A stretch of DNA of 64,000 nucleotides from G965215055 sp965215055 (GCA_965215055.1 OZ244046.1:806001-870000), one strand, 5' to 3'; shown: positions 24,710 to 33,593, counted from the stretch's first letter. Made by a program: numbers and translations. Notes: generated by a model from the sequence alone, not told the origin.

Positions 24710-25573
24710 GCGGTTTCCGCTATACGCTTCTTTGCTAAAGAGACATACTTTCTTGATATGTCGTACCCGATGTAGTTTCGTCCTGCCTGCACCGCAGCGA
24801 TGGCGGTACCCCCCCCCCCCCATGAATGGGTCAAGAACCAAGTCGCCCTGGTAGGTGTAAAGTTGAATTAAGCGCATAGGAAGCTCGGTGGGAAAGGGAG
24901 CGGGGTGTCCCGTTGCTTTAGCGGATGCAGCAGGCATACGCCAAACACTTTTAGTCCACGCTAGAAAATCTTTTTTGGAAATAGTGGGTTGCTTATTTTC
25001 AGGCTTTTTTCGGGCAAAACTTCCTTTACAAAATACCAAGATGTATTCATGGACATCTCGCAAAACGGGGTTTGATGGAGACCGCCAGCTTCCCCAAGCG
25101 CAGGAAGTTCCTGCACTGGCGCCCTTATCCCAAATTATTTCGCCTCGCATTAAAAAACCCACCGCTGCCATGTCCTGTATAATCCATGCGTGCATCGGCA
25201 AATAAGGTTTCCGACCAACATTGGCAATATTGACACAGGCACGCCCACCGGAAACCAAGACACGATACGTTTCTGCAAACACCGTTCGCAACATCTCTCT
25301 AAACGCCTGTTCGGTCATATCCTTATCGTAGTCCTTGCCAACATTGTAGGGAGGCGAAGTAACCATTAAATGCGTACTATTGTCGGGCAATTCACGCATA
25401 TCCTCGCTACTATGGTTATAGATACGATTCAGTTTTGATTTTGGCACGCTATTTTCTTCCACACACTCCATCGTGCCCTTTCCTTTGCTGAAAAGTTTCC
25501 GCTCGTAGAAAGCATCAGAGTTATGTCCCAAGCGATCAGTCGTACCGAAAGACTGCATACTTGATCTACTCAC
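24706..25573 (-). CDS. Beta-class DNA methyltransferase (N4-cytosine or N6-adenine), frameshifted at a G13 tract
   Basis: Motif order is catalytic TSPPYNVGKDYD (about residue 73) followed near the C-terminus by the SAM-binding DPFMG-G-G, so this is a beta-class amino-methyltransferase; TSPPY favours but does not prove N4-cytosine. With 12 G the protein continues as GTAIAAVQAGRNYIGYDIS and ends in a TGA at 24706-24708 (288 residues, normal for the class). With the 13 G present here the frame is lost at the glycine loop. The GTG start overlaps the transposase stop (GTGA); Met6 is an alternative start. It should protect the target sites of the neighbouring nuclease. Confidence 0.87.
24809..24821 (-). 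repeat. Thirteen-G homopolymer in the methyltransferase SAM-binding loop
   Basis: Thirteen consecutive C on the + strand (G in the coding strand) encode the glycine loop FMGGGG. Tracts this long slip readily during replication. Length 12 or 15 keeps the methyltransferase frame, 13 fuses it to the endonuclease frame, and 14 leads to a TAG at 24735-24737. Confidence 0.9.
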
Positions 25574-26461
25574 GATGTTAATTTCTCAAAGGTGATGGTC
25601 TTATCCGTCATAGACTTGAACAAGTCATTTATGCGGTCTTGTGTGTCTCTCGAACAGTTACCTTCATTCAGTCTGAAAGTAAACTCATTTACATACTGGT
25701 GGCAATGCTTCTTGCTCCAGTTATGGTATACGCCATTGTAACCACGCTTGAGCAGCGACCAAACAGACTCCACTCCGTTGGTATGCGCCATGCCATTTAC
25801 GTACTCTTTGGCAGAGTGTTTGACACTCTTATGTCCGTATAGCACGCCTCCGATGCCCTTATACCCCCTGTGGTCATCCGTGTAAAGAGTAGAGCCGACT
25901 TTTACATGTTTGTGGACAGCATCGCGGATAGTCTCATGGTCTTCAGCCTGTACAGGCATGGCCTTTATGCGCCCCTCCCGCTCACGCAACCCTAATACAG
26001 CTTGCTTGCCCACTGCACCGCGACCCGCTTTCAGCTTCTTGTTGGTGTGCTTGTTCTCTTCCTTCCCGCCGATGTAGGTGGCATCCATTTCTATTTCACC
26101 ATGCAGAACTTCCATATTGCTCCCACATGCCATACGCAAACGATGAAGCATATACCAAGCCGTAGGATAGCCTACACCAATCTCCTTGCTTAATTGTAAG
26201 GCACTTATTCCTTTCCTTGCTGTCATCAGCAAGTGGGCTGCATAGAGCCATTTACGGACATCCTTTACCCTACTGTGCTCAAGAGGCGTATTAGTGAAAA
26301 CGTTGAAGTAGCTGCGACAGTCTCCGCACCAGTAGCCTTTCTTGTAATCCTTCTGCTTGGTAATCCTTCCAGTGCATCCGCACTTGGCGCATACAGGATC
26401 ATCGCCCCATTGGTTCTGCTCGAAGTATTGGTATGCAGACTTTTCTGTGGGTTTTTGTCAA
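25570..26461 (-). CDS. IS1595-family DDE transposase, with an apparent one-base frameshift near its start
   Basis: About 296 residues: an N-terminal zinc ribbon (VCAKCGCTG... YWCGDCRSYFNVF), a helix-turn-helix (ISALQLSKEIGVGYPTAWYMLHRLR), and a catalytic domain with EMDATYIGGKE, YTDDHRGYKG and AHTNGVESVWSLLKRG, the DDNE pattern of IS1595 transposases. In the main frame there is no ATG, GTG or TTG before residue 75. A TTG at 26461, inside the right inverted repeat, would start a normal protein (TKPTEKSAYQYFEQNQWGDD...) if the A5 run at 26452-26456 were A4. So the gene is either inactive, slippage-controlled, or mis-sequenced by one base. Confidence 0.85.
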
Positions 26462-26479
26462 CTAATCTTAATAATTCCC
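26455..26479 (-). repeat. Right terminal inverted repeat of the transposon
   Basis: Exact reverse complement of the 25-base left repeat. Its inner end contains the TTG that is the likely transposase start codon, so the repeat overlaps the 5' end of the gene. Confidence 0.92.
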
Positions 26480-26553
26480 TTTTCAAGCTCAGCAATGACG
26501 AGGCGCCGATAATGTTGATAGTGTTCTAGCTGATAACGCTCTGATTTACTCAC
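26480..26553 (-). pseudogene. 5' fragment of a small gene running into the transposon
   Basis: A GTG at 26553 preceded by AAGGTGA (eight bases) opens a frame coding SKSERYQLEHYQHYRRLVI plus AELEK before it enters the right inverted repeat, where it ends in TGA at 26458. The strong ribosome site and helical composition suggest a real gene start. It lies on the same strand as the 3' fragment at 23727-23888. If one 8-base target copy were removed, the two would join in frame, but no matching 8-base duplication is visible. Confidence 0.4.
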
Positions 26554-26597
26554 TGCATAGTCACCTTGGGGGACACGCCAACTGCTACATCAAACAG

Positions 26598-26891
26598 TTA
26601 CAGGCAACGATAGATGAATTCATACCACCCATACCCTCCGCCAGAGTGTCTGATGCTGGAAATTAAAATGGTAGTTTTTCCAGTTGCGCTGCATTGAGTA
26701 CGTGCCAACGGTAGGCTTGCAGCTTGAGCATTCTCAACACTAGGTCCAAACATGCCATATGGTACTTCGACATGCACAGCTTCAGAATTCACTTGAGTAA
26801 TAAAAGGCGCGGGTGGCGTAGATGCACAACCAGACAGGTATACAGAAAATACTGATACAAAGATAAAACGCAGTCGCATACTTCCTTCCAT
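26598..26891 (-). CDS. Small outer-membrane-type lipoprotein, unknown function
   Basis: A protein of about 97 residues with a lipoprotein signal: RLRFIFVSVFSVYLSGC, lipobox LSGC, followed by ASTPPAPF. The mature part (about 75 residues) has two further cysteines and a C-terminal aromatic stretch (GGGYGWYEFIYRCL). The ATG at 26891 has GGAG eight bases upstream; Met at 26879 is an alternative. No family is recognised. Confidence 0.65.
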   Translation of the reverse strand: MEGSMRLRFIFVSVFSVYLSGCASTPPAPFITQVNSEAVHVEVPYGMFGPSVENAQAASLPLARTQCSATGKTTILISSIRHSGGGYGWYEFIYRCL

Positions 26892-27044
26892 ATATTTTGC
26901 TCCGGCACCCCCAAAGTGGCGAGCCATTATGAATACCGCACAGAGAAGCGAAGAACTCCTGCCTGTTTGCCAAGGCGTTGGGAAGCTACCTCGTATTCTC
27001 CGTCTTGTTCATTTGAATGCTGTCCTTGTCACTTTCCCATCACC

Positions 27045-28337
27045 CTACATGTTGTATCCGGCCTCTTCGTGCTGAGTGATATCCAGCCCTTCGGTCTCCT
27101 GTTGTTCATCCACGCGCAGACCGATAACCACCTTGATGACTTGTAAAATTACAAAGGTTGCGATTACAGTCCAGGCAAGTACCGCGAGTATGCCCTGAAT
27201 TTGCACCCAGAGTTGTGAGACTATCGTCATGCCTTTGGACAAACCGGCACCACCAAATTGTTCAGCAACCAGGATGCCGGTAAGAAACGTTCCCAGGATA
27301 CCACCGACACCGTGTACGGGAAAGACGTCCAGAGAATCATCGATATGCAGCACGCGCTTGATGAAGTTCGTCGCAGTAAAACAGACAATTCCGGCAGCCG
27401 CACCAATAATCAGTGCGCCCAATGGACCAACAAACCCCGAAGCTGGTGTGATCGTTCCAAGTCCAGCGACCATGCCGGTTACGATTCCCAAGACGCTGGG
27501 CTTGCCATATTTAATCCACTCGGCAAACATCCACACCAGGGAAGCAGTAGCGGCACTGATGTGTGTTACCAGCATGGCCATACCTGCGTCACCACTGGCC
27601 GCAACGGCACTGCCCGCGTTAAACCCAAACCAGCCTACCCACAACATTCCAGCACCGGCAACGGACAGGGTCAGGCTATGCGGTGGCATTGCCATGCGCG
27701 GAAAGCCCTTTCTTGCACCCATTACCATGGCAGCGACAATGGCACCCACACCCGCAGTCAGGTGCACAACCAGTCCACCGGCAAAGTCCAGTACGCCTTT
27801 TTGACTTAACCAGCCACCGCCCCACACCCAGTGACAAATGGGTAAATAGACGAAGGTCAACCACAAGGCAGAAAACCATATCATGGACGAAAACTTCATG
27901 CGTTCGGCAAACCCGCCTACTACAAGTGCTGGCGTAATGATGGCGAAAGTGAGTTGAAACATCACAAATACCGACTCGGGTATGGTGCCGCTCATCGACT
28001 CGCGCGTAACGCTTGACAGGAAGGTGTTGGAAAATCCTCCCAGCCAATTATTGATAGTGCCTCCTTCACTGAAGGCAAGGCTGTAACCAAACACCAGCCA
28101 TAATATTGAAGCCAGGCAAGTAATCGTAAAACACTGCATCAATACCGACAACACGTTTTTACTGCGCACCAGACCAGCATAAAACAGCGATAATCCGGGA
28201 ATCGTCATAAACAACACCAGCGCAGTAGACGTAAGCAACCAAGCCGTATCACCGGTATCTACCCCTTCCTGCGCAAGGGCAAGGCATGGAAGCAAGCAGA
28301 TCAAAAAGAAATATAAGTATTTAAGTTTGAGTTTCAT
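27045..28337 (-). CDS. amtB: Ammonium transporter
   Basis: A 430-residue Amt/Mep/Rh channel with signal peptide (ending ALAQ) and eleven predicted helices. Motifs include GLSLFYAGLVRSKNVLSVLMQ, DFAGGLVVHLTAGVGAIVAAMVMG (pore His) and HGVGGILGTFLTGIL (second pore His). The gene follows glnK by 12 bases, the standard glnK-amtB arrangement in which GlnK plugs the channel when nitrogen is plentiful. Confidence 0.95.
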   Translation of the reverse strand: MKLKLKYLYFFLICLLPCLALAQEGVDTGDTAWLLTSTALVLFMTIPGLSLFYAGLVRSKNVLSVLMQCFTITCLASILWLVFGYSLAFSEGGTINNWLGGFSNTFLSSVTRESMSGTIPESVFVMFQLTFAIITPALVVGGFAERMKFSSMIWFSALWLTFVYLPICHWVWGGGWLSQKGVLDFAGGLVVHLTAGVGAIVAAMVMGARKGFPRMAMPPHSLTLSVAGAGMLWVGWFGFNAGSAVAASGDAGMAMLVTHISAATASLVWMFAEWIKYGKPSVLGIVTGMVAGLGTITPASGFVGPLGALIIGAAAGIVCFTATNFIKRVLHIDDSLDVFPVHGVGGILGTFLTGILVAEQFGGAGLSKGMTIVSQLWVQIQGILAVLAWTVIATFVILQVIKVVIGLRVDEQQETEGLDITQHEEAGYNM

Positions 28338-28349
28338 ATTATTTCCCTT

Positions 28350-28688
28350 TTACAGTGCGTCTTCGCCTGTTTCACCAGTGCGTATACGTATCACTTGCTC
28401 GACGCCGGTGATGAAAATCTTGCCATCGCCAATTTTTCCCGTGCTCGCAGCCTTGGTAATTGCTTCAACGACGTCTTCAACCCGGTCCTCTACTACTCCA
28501 ATTTCCATCTTTATCTTGGGCAGGAAGTCGACGACGTACTCTGCCCCGCGATAGAGTTCGGTGTGGCCTTTTTGACGTCCGAATCCTTTTACCTCAGTGA
28601 CGGTAAGCCCTTGAACTCCTATCTCAGACAATGCTTCTCGAACATCATCAAGTTTGAAGGGCTTGATGATGGCTGTGATCATTTTCAT
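28350..28688 (-). CDS. glnK: Nitrogen regulatory PII protein (GlnK/GlnB)
   Basis: A 112-residue PII signalling protein. The T-loop with the uridylylation tyrosine (GHTELYRGAEYVVDFLPK) and the two family signatures (YRGAEY and TGKIGDGKIFITGVEQVIRIRTGE) are intact. Linkage to amtB argues for the GlnK role. The 58-base gap upstream shows no recognisable -24/-12 sigma-54 promoter. Confidence 0.94.
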   Translation of the reverse strand: MKMITAIIKPFKLDDVREALSEIGVQGLTVTEVKGFGRQKGHTELYRGAEYVVDFLPKIKMEIGVVEDRVEDVVEAITKAASTGKIGDGKIFITGVEQVIRIRTGETGEDAL

Positions 28689-28746
28689 GACAACATTCCT
28701 CCACTTAACTGTTTAACTGATAGTTCATCATTTTAATCATGATTTT

Positions 28747-29773
28747 TCAGGCAGCCTGTTTTTCCATGGCATCACTATACTTGCCTAATGCCGCTAGGCC
28801 GTTACATTTCGCCCGCCATAACAGCGCCTGTTGGGCTTTGTTTACATTGGCACTGTCGCCGCTCCAGGTTTGCATGGCCGTCTGTTGTAGTGCGCGTCCA
28901 TAAGAAAACGTTAACGTCCAGGGCACTTTAACGTCCAGTGCGTTCATGGCGTTCAGGTGTGAACTGGCTTCTTCATCTGTTTGACCACCCGATAAAAATG
29001 CAATTCCCGGTACGGCCGCAGGAACGGTATTTAACAGGCAACGTACGGTTTGTTCAGCAACGGCCTCTGATGCTGGCTCGATTGTCTGCCGCAGCACCCG
29101 AGATGACCATACTAGGCTTGAGTACCATGCCTTCAAGCAAAACGTCTTGATTTCTTAGCTGGTGAAAGACAATCCTTTGAGCAAGTTCCGTAACTTCACG
29201 ACACCGTTCAATTGAATGGCTGCCGTCCATGAGTACTTCAGGTTCAACGATAGGAACAATTCCGGCCTCTTGGCTTAACCGCGCATAGCGAGCCAGGGCA
29301 TGCGCGTTCGCCTCGATACACGCCCAACTGGGAATATGATCGCCAATGGTAATCACGGCACGCCATTTTGAGAAACGTGCCCCCAACTGGTAATATTCTG
29401 CAAATCTTTCACGTAAACCATCCAGTCCCTCGGTAACTTTCTCGCTTTCATGGCCTGCCAGTGCCTTAGCTCCAGCGTCTACTTTAATCCCGGGGATGAT
29501 TCCGTTCTTTTTCAAATGTTCTGCAAATGGCATTTCGTCAAGCGTTTTTTGTCGTATTGTCTCGTCAAACAAGATCGCGCCACTGATATAGTCGGATAAA
29601 CCCGGTGCAGTCACCAGCATGTCACGATACGCGCGGCGCATTTCTACCGTGGTTGGAATACCCAATTTTGCAAACCTTTTGTTACACGTGGGATGACTTT
29701 CGTCCATGGCAAGTATCCCCTTGCCGGGCGCTACCATCGCGTACGCAATTTTATTCAGTTCCTCTACGTTCAT
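28747..29773 (-). pseudogene. fba: Class I fructose-bisphosphate aldolase (eukaryotic-type family), frameshifted
   Basis: Two frames together give a full-length class I aldolase. The first (from the ATG at 29773) covers KGILAMDESHPTC, FSKWRAVI and the Schiff-base lysine (Lys219 in GMVLKPSMV). The second carries EAVAEQTVRCLLNTVPAAVPGI, the phosphate-binding FLSGGQTDEEAS and the C-terminus up to the TGA at 28747. The join needs a +1 shift near 29085-29110, just after the active lysine; read straight, the first frame ends after 239 residues and should be inactive. Either a real mutation or a sequencing error is possible. It would complete the tkt-gap-pgk-pyk cluster. Confidence 0.85.
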
Positions 29774-29839
29774 GCGTTATTCTCCTGCGGCTGTAAACAT
29801 CACGAAAAATACAAGGTTTTGAACCTCATATCTTAACAA

Positions 29840-31318
29840 TTACTGGGGCTCAATTAAGTGCCCTACTCGAACAATTTTCAACACGTTTGTACCACCTTGC
29901 ACACCCGTCAAGTCACCTTTTGTAATAATGACCAGGTCATCGTTGTGTACCACGCCACATTTTAGCAATACATCTATGGCATCTTTGTTCACTTCCACGT
30001 GGCCGCGGCCTAACAGTTCCAGGCTTGCAGGATAAACACCCTTGTACAAGGTTACCTTGCGCAAGGTTTTTTCGTGCCGGGTTAACGCATAGATAGGAAT
30101 TGCCGAGTTGATACGGGACATCCACAAGGCCGTAAAACCTGATTCCGTCAAGGCTGCAATCGCCTCAATGTCCAGGTGATTGGCAATATACATTGCCGAC
30201 ATTGCAATTGCCTCGTCTACCCTGCCAAAGTGCGCGCGCATGCGATGATCAGGCATCTTTTTCAGCCCACGCCGTTCAGAGGCCAGGCAAACGCGGCTCA
30301 TCGCCTTAACTGCCTGAACGGGGTATTTGCCAACTGCCGTTTCTCCCGACAACATTACCGCATCAGTTCCATCCAGCACCGCGTTCGCTGTATCGGATAC
30401 CTCAGCACGCGTTGGAATAGGGCTGTAGATCATGGATTCCATCATTTGGGTAGCAGTTATTGCGACACGATTTTTATCGTGCGCCTTGTCAATCAGCAGC
30501 TTTTGCATGCCGGGCACTTCTGCGTCACCAATTTCAACCCCGAGGTCACCGCGGCCAATCATAATGGCGTCACATTCATCCAGTATCTCATCGATGGCAT
30601 TCAGAGCTTCGACGCGCTCAATCTTTGCGATGATGCCCGCGTTACCCCCTGCATCCGCAAACAGTTTCTTTGCCAGCCTGACGTCCTCGGCAGAGCGCGG
30701 GAAGGAAACAGCCAGGTAATCTACGTCGAGCTTCACGGCGTTGCGTATATCCTGATGATCTTTTTGCGTTAGTGTAGCGGCAGCCAAGCCACCTCCTTGT
30801 CGATTGATACCTTTATTACTGTTTAATTGTCCACCCACTATTACTTCACAGTTTATCCTTCCTTCCACGACGTCAAGAATTTCCAGTACGATGCGGCCGT
30901 CATCAATCAATAACGTGTCCCCACTGCTCACGTCATTGCCCAAATTTTTATATGTCGTTCCAACTGCTACGTAATCACCCTGGTCTATAGGTAACTTCGT
31001 ATCAATACAAAATCGCTCACCTACGCCGAGTTCAATAGTGCCATTCTTGAATGCACCGATTCTGATTTTGGCACCCTGTAAATCACCAAGAACTCCAACT
31101 TCATAATTTTTTTGTCGGCTGAGTTTGCGCAGGGTCTTAACCCGCCAGGCATTCTCTTCATACGGGCTGTGCGAAAAATTGAGGCGCACCAGGTCAATAC
31201 CAGCGTCAATGAGCTTACTCATTATTTGCTCACTGTCCGTGGCTGGGCCTAACGTGGCGATAATCTTCGTATGCCGAAGCACCATTTCCCGTTGAGGAAT
31301 TTCCGTGGTAGTTACCAT
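29840..31318 (-). CDS. pyk: Pyruvate kinase
   Basis: A pyruvate kinase of about 480-490 residues: HTKIIATLGPATDS at the N-terminus, LDLVRLNFSHS, the K/Mg site IAKIERVEALNAIDEIL, and IMIGRGDLGVEI. The active-site stretch ITATQMMESM and the SGETAVGKYP loop are intact. The start may be Met12 (31285), which gives the shorter family N-terminus. It forms part of the glycolytic run tkt-gap-pgk-pyk-fba, with a gap of 42 bases from pgk. Confidence 0.95.
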   Translation of the reverse strand: MVTTTEIPQREMVLRHTKIIATLGPATDSEQIMSKLIDAGIDLVRLNFSHSPYEENAWRVKTLRKLSRQKNYEVGVLGDLQGAKIRIGAFKNGTIELGVGERFCIDTKLPIDQGDYVAVGTTYKNLGNDVSSGDTLLIDDGRIVLEILDVVEGRINCEVIVGGQLNSNKGINRQGGGLAAATLTQKDHQDIRNAVKLDVDYLAVSFPRSAEDVRLAKKLFADAGGNAGIIAKIERVEALNAIDEILDECDAIMIGRGDLGVEIGDAEVPGMQKLLIDKAHDKNRVAITATQMMESMIYSPIPTRAEVSDTANAVLDGTDAVMLSGETAVGKYPVQAVKAMSRVCLASERRGLKKMPDHRMRAHFGRVDEAIAMSAMYIANHLDIEAIAALTESGFTALWMSRINSAIPIYALTRHEKTLRKVTLYKGVYPASLELLGRGHVEVNKDAIDVLLKCGVVHNDDLVIITKGDLTGVQGGTNVLKIVRVGHLIEPQ

Positions 31319-31360
31319 GGCTGTTTCACGTCGCTATCCAGGTTTGTCGTGTTCTCGTGA

Positions 31361-32539
31361 TTAACCATTTGCTCTTTGTTCCAATATTTCAACCGCTGGT
31401 AAAACCTTTCCTTCCAGGTACTCCAGGAATGCACCGCCACCGGTCGATAGATAGGAGATTTGGTCCTGTACATCAAACTGGTCCACTGCTGCCAAGGTAT
31501 CACCTCCTCCTGCTATGGAAAATGCCTTGCTGTCTGCAACAGCTTTGGCTATCGCCTCGGTTCCACGTGCAAAGGCCTCGAATTCAAATGTGCCCAGAGG
31601 GCCATTCCAGATTATGGTGCCGGCATCCCGTATGAGTGACACAAGCCCTTGCGAGGAGCGTGGCCCAATATCCAGGATCATATCCTCGCTACTGACTTCC
31701 TCAACCGGTTTGGTCACAGCCTCTGCGGTTTGCAAAAATTCCGTAGCACATACCACGTCTACGGGCAGTGGTATTTGAACGTCCTGGTGTGCCGCCTTTG
31801 TCAGTAAGTATTTTGCGGTAGGGAGCAGGTCCCGTTCGTAAAGCGATTTACCAACCGGTTTTTCCATGGCCGCCAGAAATGTATTTGCAATGCCTCCACC
31901 AACAATTAGTTGATCCACCTTTTCCAGCAACGATTCCAGCACTGTCAGTTTTGTAGAGACCTTGGCACCCCCCACAATTGCAAGCAGGGGTCTGGCAGGA
32001 TCAGCCAGTACCCTGGCCAATGAATTCAATTCTTTTATCAGCAACGGTCCGGCACATGCAACGGGCGCATACCTGGCAACGCCGTGCGTAGATGCCTGTG
32101 CACGATGCGCTGTCGCGAATGCATCCATTATGTATATGTCACACAAACTTGCCATTTTTCTTGCAAGTTGCTCATCATTGCTTTTTTCACCGACCTGAAA
32201 ACGCACATTTTCGCATAGTACTATTTCACCGGCGTTAATACTGAACCCATTAAGCCAGTTCCTCTCAAACCGTATGTCCAGATATCCTTTATCATTAAAA
32301 TAGTCGGCAACAGGCAACATGGACTGCGCTTCATCGTAATTACCTTCCGTTGGTCGTCCCCGATGTGATAGCAAAATGACTTTTGCGCCTTCATTCACCG
32401 CGTGTTGTATCGTTGGTATCGCGGCATCAATGCGCTTTGCGTTCGTAACATACCCATCTTTTACCGGAACGTTGAAATCTTCACGAATCAACACTCGTTG
32501 ATCCGAAAGATCAAGATCAGCCATGCTCAAAATCGACAC
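31361..32539 (-). CDS. pgk: Phosphoglycerate kinase
   Basis: A 392-residue enzyme that interconverts 1,3-bisphosphoglycerate and 3-phosphoglycerate. The family motif RVLIREDFNVPVKDG, HRGRPTEG, IVGGAKVSTKL and STGGGAFLEYLEGK are present. The GTG at 32539 gives MSILSMADLDL, the same N-terminal pattern as E. coli Pgk. It follows gap by about 50 bases. Confidence 0.96.
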   Translation of the reverse strand: MSILSMADLDLSDQRVLIREDFNVPVKDGYVTNAKRIDAAIPTIQHAVNEGAKVILLSHRGRPTEGNYDEAQSMLPVADYFNDKGYLDIRFERNWLNGFSINAGEIVLCENVRFQVGEKSNDEQLARKMASLCDIYIMDAFATAHRAQASTHGVARYAPVACAGPLLIKELNSLARVLADPARPLLAIVGGAKVSTKLTVLESLLEKVDQLIVGGGIANTFLAAMEKPVGKSLYERDLLPTAKYLLTKAAHQDVQIPLPVDVVCATEFLQTAEAVTKPVEEVSSEDMILDIGPRSSQGLVSLIRDAGTIIWNGPLGTFEFEAFARGTEAIAKAVADSKAFSIAGGGDTLAAVDQFDVQDQISYLSTGGGAFLEYLEGKVLPAVEILEQRANG

Positions 32540-32588
32540 GGCGTTACGGCTGCTCCATTAATACCCAGTAAAAAGGTGGTTATTTACC

Positions 32589-33593
32589 CTATTTCGCGGC
32601 CATCAATGCAATCGTAGCGTCCAACATGCGATTAGAGAATCCCCATTCATTGTCGTACCAGGAGCAAACTTTCACAGTACGCCCACCCATCACCTTGGTA
32701 AGCGACGCGTCAAAGTTGCAGGAATGGGCATCATGATTGAAATCTACCGATACCAAAGGTTGGTCCACGTAAGCCAGCACGTGGTCATCAGCAGCTTCCT
32801 GCATTATCGAGTTTATTTCTTCCGCGCCCGTATCACGGGACGCGAGGAAGGTGAGATCAACCAGCGAGACGTTGATGGTAGGCACGCGAATTGCAAAACC
32901 ATCCAGTTTGCCGTTCAAGTCGGGCAGCACCAAGCCCACTGCGGAGGCTGCTCCTGTCTTGGTAGGAATCATTGACGTGGTAGCAGAGCGCGCACGCCTC
33001 AAGTCGCTGTGATATACGTCCGTCAAGACCTGGTCATTGGTGTAGGCGTGTACTGTTGTCATCACGCCATTTTCAACTCCAATTTTCTCATGCAAAGGTT
33101 TTACCATCGGTGCCAGGCAGTTGGTTGTGCACGATGCATTGGAGATTACCGTATCGCTCGCTTTCAAAATGTCATGATTCACGCCGTATACTATGGTTGC
33201 ATCAACGTCTTTGCCACCCGGGGCAGAAATAATTACCTTTTTTGAACCTGCTGCCAAATGCCCTTTCGCCTTTTCCTTGCTGGCAAAAAAACCCGTGCTT
33301 TCATGCACAACGTCAATGTCCAGTTCTTTCCAGGGAAGCCTTTCCGGGTTACGCTCGGCACAAACCCGAATGCGGTCACCGTTAATGACCATATAGTCAC
33401 CGTCTACTTCAACGGTGCCATTAAACCTGCCATGTGCCGTATCAAACTGGGTCAAATGTGCATTGGTGTTTGCATCCCCCAGGTCATTAATTGCAACTAC
33501 CTTGATCTCTTCATTACGGCCCGACTCATAGAGAGCACGCATGATATTTCTTCCGATTCTTCCATAACCGTTAATTGCAAGTCTTATAGCCAT
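32589..33593 (-). CDS. gap: Glyceraldehyde-3-phosphate dehydrogenase, type I
   Basis: A 334-residue dehydrogenase: Rossmann start INGYGRIGRNIMRAL, active-site SNASCTTNCLAP (catalytic Cys), ARSATTSMIPTKTGAASAVGLVLP, and WYDNEWGFSNRM. Its place next to pgk and tkt is compatible with glycolysis or the Calvin cycle; cofactor preference cannot be read with confidence (Asp33-like residue in INDLGD suggests NAD). Confidence 0.95.
   Translation of the reverse strand: MAIRLAINGYGRIGRNIMRALYESGRNEEIKVVAINDLGDANTNAHLTQFDTAHGRFNGTVEVDGDYMVINGDRIRVCAERNPERLPWKELDIDVVHESTGFFASKEKAKGHLAAGSKKVIISAPGGKDVDATIVYGVNHDILKASDTVISNASCTTNCLAPMVKPLHEKIGVENGVMTTVHAYTNDQVLTDVYHSDLRRARSATTSMIPTKTGAASAVGLVLPDLNGKLDGFAIRVPTINVSLVDLTFLASRDTGAEEINSIMQEAADDHVLAYVDQPLVSVDFNHDAHSCNFDASLTKVMGGRTVKVCSWYDNEWGFSNRMLDATIALMAAK

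Larger units (their letters stand above)
23889..26479 (-). mobile_element. IS1595-family-like transposon carrying a type II restriction-modification operon
   Basis: The 2,591-base element is bounded by perfect 25-base inverted repeats that begin GGGAATTATTAAGATTAG. It encodes, in one direction, a DDE transposase, a DNA methyltransferase, a putative restriction endonuclease and a 54-residue protein. Neighbouring genes overlap (GTGA, ATGA after frame correction, and a 10-base overlap), as in a translationally coupled operon. IS1595-family elements with passenger genes are known; this is my family assignment by motif. The family usually makes 8-base target duplications, but the flanking 8-mers here (TTAGGTTT and TTTTCAAG) do not match. 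Confidence 0.8.

Noticed and set aside
24077..25573. One natural 498-residue methyltransferase-endonuclease gene
   Set aside because: The 35 or so residues after the G-tract are meaningless in this frame but give a perfect methyltransferase core in the other, ending in an ATGA overlap. The fusion is a product of tract length.
23881..26487. Eight-base target duplication around the transposon
   Set aside because: The flanking 8-mers TTAGGTTT and TTTTCAAG are not the same, and small shifts do not produce a match.
26265..26495. 76-codon minus-strand open frame at the right end of the transposon
   Set aside because: It is out of frame with the zinc-ribbon coding sequence of the transposase, which occupies the same DNA.
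28689..28746. Sigma-54 promoter of glnK-amtB
   Set aside because: No GG-N10-GC element is seen in the 58-base gap.
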